A DNA stretch of 64,000 nt. It comes from Temperatibacter sp965603205 (GTDB taxonomy: Bacteria; Pseudomonadota; Alphaproteobacteria; Sphingomonadales; Kordiimonadaceae). The stretch covers positions 167,292 to 231,291 of the forward strand of contig CBFDCC010000007.1 of NCBI GenBank assembly GCA_965603205.1, read 5' to 3'. The translations under genes and the position numbers were made by a program. Within the stretch, counting starts at the first letter, position 1. The number at the start of each line of letters is the position of its first letter. A model generated the notes under the pieces. The model did no database searches. It saw only the letters and a list, made by a program, of their open reading frames with translations, and was not told the DNA's origin. Shown here piece after piece: positions 48,903 to 55,590 of the stretch.

Positions 48903-49445
48903 ATGAAAATTGAACAAATTCACCATGTAGCCTACCGTTGTAATGACGCCAAGGAAACAGTCGACTTTTATAAAAATGTCATGGATATGGATTTGGTGCT
49001 GGCTATTGCAGAAGACCTAGTGCCTTCGACCAAAGCTCCAGACCCTTATATGCATGTGTTCATAGATGCGGGTATGGGCAATGTCCTAGCTTTCTTCGAG
49101 TTGCCTACTCAGCCTAAAATGGGTCGTGATACCAATACGCCTAATTGGGTGCAGCATATTGCCTTTAAAGTGGCTGATATGGATGCGCTACTGGCTGCTA
49201 AGGATCAGATTGAATCACATGGCATTGATGTGCTAGGGCCCACTCATCACGGTATTTTCCAATCAATATACTTCTTTGACCCTAATGGACACCGCCTAGA
49301 GCTTGCTGCCAATATTGATCAGCCAGGCGATATGGAGCGATTACATGAGGTGGCACCTGCCATGATCGAAGAATGGTCAAAGACTAAAAAGGCACCGCGC
49401 CATGCAGCGTGGCTGCACGAGAGAGAGTTTGGAGAAAAATCATGA
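48903..49445 (+). CDS. VOC-superfamily protein (glyoxalase/extradiol dioxygenase fold)
   Basis: 180 residues forming one vicinal-oxygen-chelate module with two beta-alpha-beta repeats. The expected metal ligands are visible in order: His in EQIHHVAYR, Glu in AFFELP, His in VQHIAFK and Glu in HRLELAA. It could be an extradiol ring-cleaving dioxygenase, an isomerase or a glyoxalase-like enzyme; next to an aromatic hydroxylase and an FAH-family hydrolase, ring cleavage is attractive but inferred. The ATG at 48903 follows the DUF2783 stop by 7 bases, and the stop overlaps the next ATG (ATGA). Confidence 0.8.
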   Translation: MKIEQIHHVAYRCNDAKETVDFYKNVMDMDLVLAIAEDLVPSTKAPDPYMHVFIDAGMGNVLAFFELPTQPKMGRDTNTPNWVQHIAFKVADMDALLAAKDQIESHGIDVLGPTHHGIFQSIYFFDPNGHRLELAANIDQPGDMERLHEVAPAMIEEWSKTKKAPRHAAWLHEREFGEKS

Positions 49446-50440
49446 AGTTAGCCTCCTTAAAAAGCGGCCGTGATGGTAGCCTTGTTGTAGTTTCCCGTGA
49501 TCTAAAACGGTATTTAGACACGGGTCTTGTGATGCAGTCAGCGCTGGATAATTGGGAAATCACCAAGCCAACTTTGGAAGAGATTTACATGCGTGCGAAT
49601 GCTGGTGAGGGTGAGCCATTTGACCAAAGCGCCTGTGATTCCCCATTGCCGCGTGCGTATCAATGGGCAGACGGGTCGGCTTATGTGAACCATGTTGAAC
49701 TTGTTCGCAAGGCACGTAACGCAGAAATGCCAGAAAGTTTTTGGACTGAGCCTTTGATGTATCAAGGCGGTTCTGATGCCTTTTTAGGGCCGTGTGATGA
49801 TATTCCTGTTGCTGATACCGCTTATGGTATCGATATGGAAGGTGAGGTGGCTGTGATAACAGGCGACGTCCCTATGGGCGCAACGCCTGCGCAAGCAGCG
49901 CAAGAAATCCGCCTTGTTATGTTGGTTAACGACGTGTCTTTACGCGGTTTAATACCAGGTGAGCTCGCAAAAGGATTTGGTTTCTTTCAAAGCAAGCCTT
50001 CTAGTGCCTTTAGCCCTGTCTGTGTGACACCTGATGAACTTGGCGAATCTTGGGACGGCAAAAAATTACACTTGCCATTGATCGTCAGCTATAACGACCA
50101 GCCGTTCGGCAAGGCAAATGCAGGCGTTGATATGACATTTGATTTTCCAACTATTGTGGCTCACGCAGCTAAAACACGGCCGCTTGGTGCGGGGGCAATC
50201 ATTGGCTCTGGTACTGTCTCTAATAAAGACGCTGATGGTACACCTGGCAAGCCGGTTTCTGAAGGCGGCTTAGGCTATAGCTGTATCGCTGAAATTCGCA
50301 TGATTGAAACGATCAATAATGGCAAGCCATCCACTAGCTTTATGCAGTTTGGTGATCGGGTGCGTATTGAAATGCAAGACAGTAAGGGTGAGGATATTTT
50401 TGGTGCTATTGACCAAATCGTCGTGCCGTATGTTGCCTGA
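49442..50440 (+). CDS. Fumarylacetoacetate hydrolase-family protein
   Basis: 332-residue FAH-fold hydrolase acting on a C-C bond of a diketo acid. The family core is visible as the metal-binding GIDMEGEVAVITG, LVMLVNDVSLRG, FFQSKPSSAFSPVCVTPDEL and GSGTVSNKD...GYSCIAE. It is of the long FahA-like bacterial type seen after homogentisate/gentisate-like cleavage. The ATG at 49442 overlaps the VOC stop, so the two are co-translated and probably act in sequence. Last gene of the operon starting at 46039, convergent with the EAL gene. Confidence 0.88.
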   Translation: MKLASLKSGRDGSLVVVSRDLKRYLDTGLVMQSALDNWEITKPTLEEIYMRANAGEGEPFDQSACDSPLPRAYQWADGSAYVNHVELVRKARNAEMPESFWTEPLMYQGGSDAFLGPCDDIPVADTAYGIDMEGEVAVITGDVPMGATPAQAAQEIRLVMLVNDVSLRGLIPGELAKGFGFFQSKPSSAFSPVCVTPDELGESWDGKKLHLPLIVSYNDQPFGKANAGVDMTFDFPTIVAHAAKTRPLGAGAIIGSGTVSNKDADGTPGKPVSEGGLGYSCIAEIRMIETINNGKPSTSFMQFGDRVRIEMQDSKGEDIFGAIDQIVVPYVA

Positions 50441-50459
50441 AGCATATCAAATGGACAGT

Positions 50460-51260
50460 TTATGAAACTATATACAAAGACTCTATTAGGCTATGATCAA
50501 GCGTAGGTCTTTGTATATAATATCCTTGCAATAGGTCACATCCTAAATTTCGACAGACAAGGTAATCTTCTTTAGTTTCCACACCTTCTGCAACGACTTT
50601 TAATCCCAGAACACGGGACAGTGAAATGATAGATGTGGTAAATAGCTCTTTCTTACGGTCTTTTGAAATTCCATCGATGAATAGTCTATCTATTTTTATA
50701 TAATCGGCTGTCTGTTCATATAAGACACGCATTTCAGAAAAGCCCTGCCCAAAATCATCAAGGGCCACGCCTATGCCATTTTTTAAACACTGCTCCATGT
50801 GTTGATTAAAGTAACTTGCGTTGGCATTGTGATATGCCTCTGAGAGTTCAAAGATTAAATTAGATGTATCAAGTCCGTGTTGGGCTAAGGTATTTCTAGA
50901 CCAATCAGGTGAAATATCTTCTAACTCAAACAGACGCCCATCAATATTGTAAAATAACTTACTGGTTTTAGAGATGTCTAACCGAGCGAAGGCAGCAATC
51001 GCCATGCGCCTTAACTGTCGGTCTACCAAATATAGCATGTTTTCTTTGAAGGCATGGTCAAAAAAGGATTTTATGGTCTCAAAACCCATGGACTGATTGC
51101 CCCTTAAGAGAGCTTCGACACCATGTGTTTGGCCGCTTTTTATATCAATAATTGGCTGGAATGCATATTTGAGCTTTGCTTGCATTTCAGCAAGAAAAGC
51201 TTCTAAATCATTAACATCATCTAAGCGGTTAAAACCATCGGGGCATTTTTCTTGAAACAT
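50460..51260 (-). CDS. EAL-domain cyclic-di-GMP phosphodiesterase
   Basis: 266-residue stand-alone EAL domain. Key motifs are intact: the signature as GVEALLRG (EAL, Glu), FELSEA in the NxxxE-equivalent region, DDFGQGFS (DDFG, two metal-binding Asp), KIDRLFIDG (catalytic Lys) and EGVETKED. It should hydrolyse cyclic-di-GMP to pGpG in the cytoplasm. No sensory or membrane domain is present, so control must come from expression or partners. It is divergent from a solute-binding-like gene at 51609, possibly forming a signal pair. Its last codons form one arm of a 13-base inverted repeat (50469-50519). Confidence 0.9.
   Translation of the reverse strand: MFQEKCPDGFNRLDDVNDLEAFLAEMQAKLKYAFQPIIDIKSGQTHGVEALLRGNQSMGFETIKSFFDHAFKENMLYLVDRQLRRMAIAAFARLDISKTSKLFYNIDGRLFELEDISPDWSRNTLAQHGLDTSNLIFELSEAYHNANASYFNQHMEQCLKNGIGVALDDFGQGFSEMRVLYEQTADYIKIDRLFIDGISKDRKKELFTTSIISLSRVLGLKVVAEGVETKEDYLVCRNLGCDLLQGYYIQRPTLDHSLIESLYIVS
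50469..50519. repeat. 13-bp inverted repeat spanning the 3' coding end of the EAL gene
   Basis: TATATACAAAGAC (50469-50481) and GTCTTTGTATATA (50507-50519) are perfect inverted arms around a 25-base loop. Both arms lie within the coding sequence of the EAL gene's last residues, just beyond the end of the convergent FAH operon. It may act as a transcription-attenuating or mRNA-end structure, although no T-run follows. Confidence 0.6.
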
Positions 51261-51608
51261 TTTACTCTCACTCTACTATACTTTACTTAAAGTGACTTAT
51301 ATTGTGCTTATATGACATTATTATTACAGTTTGGCGGGTGAACATGATTCGTCGTCGACACGGTGGATGCCTACATATGAAAAACCATGATTTGCTTCAT
51401 GATTTTCAAACTAATGTTTACTTCCATGAATACGATGATGAATTCTATAAGTAACATTCAATAGTAATCTAACGAATTATCCTACTAAATCAGTCAGCTA
51501 AGGTGTTTATTAACTCTTTGTTAATCTTTTATAGCTCATGTTTATTTTGTAAAATGATATTTTATACTGTTAGTTGTGTATTTTTGGTGTTCAGGAAAAG
51601 TAAGTTTA
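51261..51608. other. 348-base divergent intergenic region (EAL / solute-binding-like)
   Basis: No reading frame or RNA gene that I can support. It holds the two divergent promoters by position. The only structure seen is an imperfect dyad at about 51379-51407 (GAAAAACCATGA with TCATGATTTTC). A short reading frame overlapping the downstream start has no ribosome binding site. Confidence 0.5.
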
Positions 51609-52340
51609 GTGTTTAAAGTCAATGTAAGTCGTTGTAACATATATAAATTATTTATCGTCTCGTGTTTTTTAACCTTGAGCATTGGTGGGAAAGTGAGTGC
51701 AGGTGGTATCTCTGTCTCTGTTTCTGAATTTGATGGCGTTTTGCAAAGCGATGGCACAGGCGTTTACAATCCTATTTTAGATTATCTGACTGAATTAGGG
51801 ATAGTGACAAAAGTTGTTTATAGTCCAGGTAAGCGAGCCAGAAGAAACTTTTTAGATGGTAAACTGGATTGCTTGTTTCCTTCATCTTTAAGATTACTAG
51901 AAGAAACCCCGCTAATAAGTGAAGATGTTATTATCTCTGATCCTGTTGCTATAAGTCGGGGATTGGTAGTTTTCTATGATGTAAAAAAACCAGCCAAGCT
52001 TGATAAGTCTTTACGGCTTGGTATCGTGGATATTGTTGATCTTTACGGTTATAAAAATGTTAGCACAATTAATATTAAGACCTATTTGGAATTGATTGCT
52101 TTAGTTGAAGCCGGTCGTTTAGAGGCGGGATATTTTATGTATCCTGATGTATATGGCATTACAGGATTAGTAGATAGATTGAAGCCGCGTTTATCCTCAG
52201 CTGTGAAAATATGGGAAGAGGGTGATTCATTCCTATGTAGGAAAAAACACAGCGCAATCGTTGACCAGATATCCAAAGAAATTAAAGTGTTAAAACAAAG
52301 CGAGCAGCTTGTTGGAGGTGTCTTAAAGCTAGCTCGCTAA
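51609..52340 (+). CDS. Periplasmic solute-binding-like (SBP family 3) orphan protein
   Basis: 243 residues. A signal peptide (MFKVNVSRCNIYKLFIVSCFLTLSIGGKVSA) precedes a region resembling family 3 extracellular binding proteins (VYNPILDYLTELGIVTKVVYSPGKRARRNFLDGKLDCLFPSSLRLLE...). The pattern with an internal KRARRNF and a short length fits the transporter-substrate-binding-like proteins that lack ABC partners. No permease or ATPase gene is nearby. The GTG at 51609 was chosen as start: GGAAAAG stands 10 bases upstream and the signal peptide starts there. Next to a divergent EAL gene, a sensory role is possible but unproven. The ligand is unknown. Confidence 0.65.
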   Translation: MFKVNVSRCNIYKLFIVSCFLTLSIGGKVSAGGISVSVSEFDGVLQSDGTGVYNPILDYLTELGIVTKVVYSPGKRARRNFLDGKLDCLFPSSLRLLEETPLISEDVIISDPVAISRGLVVFYDVKKPAKLDKSLRLGIVDIVDLYGYKNVSTINIKTYLELIALVEAGRLEAGYFMYPDVYGITGLVDRLKPRLSSAVKIWEEGDSFLCRKKHSAIVDQISKEIKVLKQSEQLVGGVLKLAR

Positions 52341-52363
52341 GTTAGTTTTTATCTATTTCTTAT

Positions 52364-53125
52364 CTATAGTGTCAATCCACCATCAACCACGATGCATTCA
52401 CCTGTTGTGTAACTGGCGGCATCAGACACGAGATATAACACAGCCCCCGCCATCTCATCGGGCATAGCGTGACGGTGCATAGGTATTTGCCTGATAGCCT
52501 CATCATAGATGTCTTTATTCTCAAATAACGCACCTGCAAATTTTGTTTTTGTTAGGCCTGGCAACAGGGCATTCACACGAATACCAAGATTACCACATTC
52601 CTTAGCAAATGCCTTGGTCATGCTGACTACAGCGGCTTTTGATATAGAATAGACGCCTTGGAACATGCCGGGCTGCAATGCGTTTATAGAGGCTGTGTTG
52701 ACAATGGCCCCGCCGCCTTGTTCTTTCATCATTTTACCTGCCTCAACAGACATGAAGAAATAGCCCCGCAGGTTAACGTCATATGTTTTTTCAAATGCCC
52801 ATTCGGGTGTGTCCAAAATATGCCCGAAATATGGGTTGGCAGCGGCGTTGTTAATTAAAATATCAATCCTGCCATGGCTGTCTTTAATGTGCGTGAAGAT
52901 TTTTTTGATATCATCCATATCGCCCACATTGCAGGCATAAGCTTCTGCTTTGCCGCCTTTTGCTGTGATCGCCTCGACGACTGTTTGGCAGTCTTCAACC
53001 TTGCGGCTGGATATAATAACATGTGCGCCAGCATCGGCTAAAGTGTTAGCAATGCTCTCGCCGATACCACGGCTGGCACCTGTTACAAGGGCGATTTTTC
53101 CGGTTAAATCAAATAGATCATTCAT
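52364..53125 (-). CDS. SDR-family oxidoreductase
   Basis: 253-residue classical SDR. TGASRGIG is at residues 15-22, NNAA at 92-95, with Ser146, Tyr159 and Lys163 as the catalytic set (NTASINALQPGMFQGVYSISK). The C-terminus is SYTTGECIVVDGGLTL. NAD(P)H preference cannot be read with certainty, though the Arg in TGASRGIG is common in NADP enzymes. It lies 42 bases downstream of the flavoprotein dehydrogenase gene at 53168 on the same strand, so the two may process the alcohol/acid of one substrate. FabG-like activity is an alternative. Confidence 0.82.
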   Translation of the reverse strand: MNDLFDLTGKIALVTGASRGIGESIANTLADAGAHVIISSRKVEDCQTVVEAITAKGGKAEAYACNVGDMDDIKKIFTHIKDSHGRIDILINNAAANPYFGHILDTPEWAFEKTYDVNLRGYFFMSVEAGKMMKEQGGGAIVNTASINALQPGMFQGVYSISKAAVVSMTKAFAKECGNLGIRVNALLPGLTKTKFAGALFENKDIYDEAIRQIPMHRHAMPDEMAGAVLYLVSDAASYTTGECIVVDGGLTL

Positions 53126-53167
53126 GTTATTTCCTATTTTTAATTTACTGTATGCTGGTGTTATATT

Positions 53168-54547
53168 CTATTGAAATATTTTTCCAGGGTTCATGATGTT
53201 ATTGGCATCAAATAGCTGTTTTATTTGCCGCATCATTTCAATTTCTATGGCAGTTCGAGACAGGGATAAATAATCGCGTTTATCAAGACCAATACCATGC
53301 TCTGCTGATACAGAACCACCAACTGGACTTAGGTTTGAATAAACTATTTGGTGGATAGCGTCTGCAGCGGCCGTATCACCAGCGGTATAGGATACTGTTA
53401 TGTGAATATTGCCATCACCTAAATGGCCAAAAATCAGGAGTGGCGTATCACCAATAGACGTTTTTAAGGCAGATTGAATATTACCAATGTATTCTTCCAT
53501 ATGTTTCAGAGGCACAGATATATCAAACATAGCAAGGGGCGCTAGTGAATATAGATGTGGGATGTTATCTCTGACGGCCCACATATTTGCACGGTCAGTA
53601 TCAGATTGGGCTATCATCGCATCAGCAACACAGCCTTCCTCTAGTAATTCGCTCAAGATAGCTTCAAATCTTATTGTATCATGTTCAGGGTTGCCGCCAG
53701 AGGCTTCAATCAGCACATAATAAGGGTGCTCTTGCTCAAAAGTCGGCAATTTTAAATGCGTGTCTGATTTCATATGATTAAAGAAATTATCCCACATCAC
53801 TTCAAAAGCGCTAAGAGTGCCAGCAAGTTTTTTATCTGCGCTATTTAATAATTTTGTCACAGCAGTAAAGTCATCAACAGCGACAAAGGCCGTATTGAAA
53901 CTAGTAGGCGCAGGCCGAAGTTTTAACACGGCTTTGGTGACAACACCTAATGTACCTTCTGATCCGATGAATAGCTGTTTAAGGTCATAGCCAGTATTGT
54001 TTTTAATTAAACTATTCATCGCATTCATGATGCGGCCATCGGGTAAAACTACCTCTAATCCTAATATGGAATCACGGGTCATGCCGTATCTGATAACACC
54101 ATTACCACCCGCATTGGTGCAGATGTTACCGCCTATTGTCGCCGTGCCACGTGCGCCGAGGTCTACGGGGTATAATAATCCAGCGCCTAAAGCAGCTTCT
54201 TGTACCATTTGCATTGTTACGCCAGCTTGAACGGCAATAGTGCGGCCTGTTTCATCAAGCTCTTCTATTTTATTCATCCGCTCTAATGATAATAGTATGT
54301 CTTGACTACTGGTGACTGTGCCGCCGACAAGGCCTGTGCCGCCACCTATGGTGATTACGCTGCACTTAGCAGCGTTGCAGGCATTCAATATTTGGCTAAC
54401 TTCTTCTGTTGATGCGGGGCGGACTAGGGCAAATGCAGCGTGGGGCGTTTCCTCACCCCAGCGAAGCGGGCGGGAAGCAACATCTTTGCCTATTAAAATA
54501 TTAGACGGTCCGACAATAGCTGTAAGATTGCTTATTAATTGATCCAT
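53168..54547 (-). CDS. FAD-linked 2-hydroxyacid dehydrogenase (GlcD/D-lactate/D-2-hydroxyglutarate type)
   Basis: 459-residue flavoprotein of the VAO/PCMH fold. The FAD domain has ITIGGGTGLVGG, PVDLGARGTATIGGNICTNAGGNGVIRYGMTRDSILGLEVVLPDG and LFIGSEGTLGVVTKAVLKL; the C-terminal domain has the metal motif GHLGDGNIHI and GGSVSAEHGIGLDKRDYL. It oxidises a D-2-hydroxyacid (D-lactate, glycolate, D-2-hydroxyglutarate) to the 2-oxoacid with an unknown electron acceptor. It is first gene of a two-gene unit with the SDR and divergent from the crotonase at 54731. Confidence 0.88.
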   Translation of the reverse strand: MDQLISNLTAIVGPSNILIGKDVASRPLRWGEETPHAAFALVRPASTEEVSQILNACNAAKCSVITIGGGTGLVGGTVTSSQDILLSLERMNKIEELDETGRTIAVQAGVTMQMVQEAALGAGLLYPVDLGARGTATIGGNICTNAGGNGVIRYGMTRDSILGLEVVLPDGRIMNAMNSLIKNNTGYDLKQLFIGSEGTLGVVTKAVLKLRPAPTSFNTAFVAVDDFTAVTKLLNSADKKLAGTLSAFEVMWDNFFNHMKSDTHLKLPTFEQEHPYYVLIEASGGNPEHDTIRFEAILSELLEEGCVADAMIAQSDTDRANMWAVRDNIPHLYSLAPLAMFDISVPLKHMEEYIGNIQSALKTSIGDTPLLIFGHLGDGNIHITVSYTAGDTAAADAIHQIVYSNLSPVGGSVSAEHGIGLDKRDYLSLSRTAIEIEMMRQIKQLFDANNIMNPGKIFQ

Positions 54548-54730
54548 TATCTGTTCCCATTATCCCCTAGTAAATTGTTATGCTAGATGGCCTGTTAGGT
54601 CAATAAATAGCATGAATTTTATGCCCTATACTCAGATTTTTCTAAAACTGTGATGAAAGGCTAGTTATTTATACTATTTATATATAGGCTTATGTTCATT
54701 AGGTGTTTGGACGATGTTTGGAGAGCTATT

Positions 54731-55558
54731 GTGGAATTTTCATCAGAAGTAATTGATATTGAATTAACGGGTCAAGTGGCAACTATGTGGTTGAATAGAC
54801 CTGAAAAGCATAATGCCATGTCTATGGTTGTGGTGGAGGATATCCATCGTGCTATGACGCATATTTCTAGTTTAGCAGATGTGCGCGCGGTGGTCGTTGC
54901 AGGCAGGGGAAAGAGCTTTTGTGTGGGACTTGATCTATCTGCGCTCGCTTCAATTTCATCCGTACTACATGGCGAAGGGTCCCCGGCTCAAAAAACGCTA
55001 GACCAACTGAAAATTACCACTGCTTTTCAAGAGTCAATTACATCTGTGGCTGATTGCCCTGTACCAGTGATTGCAGCTATTCACTCTAACTGTATTGGCG
55101 CGGGAGTGGATCTCATCACCGCCTGCGATATTCGCATCGCCACAAAGGATGCTACATTCAGTGTGAGAGAGACTAAGATGGGCCTAGCAGCCGATGTAGG
55201 CACATTACAGCGCCTGCCAACTATTATCACCAAAGGCCACGTGGCAGAGCTTGTTTACACAGGCAAAGATATTGACGGTGTCCGCGCAGAAAAAATAGGT
55301 TTAGTAAATGATCTATATGCAGACTTTGACGCGGTTTATAAAGCGGCGATGGATATGGCGCAGGAAATAGCAGCCAATGCGCCTCTAGCGGTTAAAGGTT
55401 CTAAATTCATATTGGATAAAAGCGAGGATTTAACAACAGAACAAAGCTTGTTACTAAATGGGTTGTGGACTATGTCCACCAACTTGAACTCAAATGATAT
55501 TATGGAGGCCGTTCAAGCTTTTATGCAAAAACGACCTCCTAACTTTACAGGGTCATAA
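54731..55558 (+). CDS. Crotonase of the dienoyl-CoA isomerase (ECH1) type
   Basis: 275-residue crotonase. The segments GKSFCVGLDLSALASI and AAIHSNCIGAGVDLITACDIRIAT provide the oxyanion hole; VRETKMGLAADVGTLQRLPTII is the characteristic delta(3,5)-delta(2,4)-dienoyl-CoA isomerase signature, with its acidic residues (Glu in RETKMG, Asp in AADVGT). It ends in MEAVQAFMQKRPPNFTGS. The GTG at 54731 was chosen because GGAGAG stands 7 bases before it; the ATG at 54692 lacks such a signal. It would move double bonds in unsaturated acyl-CoA. No partner gene lies on the same strand. Confidence 0.85.
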   Translation: MEFSSEVIDIELTGQVATMWLNRPEKHNAMSMVVVEDIHRAMTHISSLADVRAVVVAGRGKSFCVGLDLSALASISSVLHGEGSPAQKTLDQLKITTAFQESITSVADCPVPVIAAIHSNCIGAGVDLITACDIRIATKDATFSVRETKMGLAADVGTLQRLPTIITKGHVAELVYTGKDIDGVRAEKIGLVNDLYADFDAVYKAAMDMAQEIAANAPLAVKGSKFILDKSEDLTTEQSLLLNGLWTMSTNLNSNDIMEAVQAFMQKRPPNFTGS

Positions 55559-55590
55559 TAGATTAAAAGAAGTTAGGTGGGGCTGAAGAA

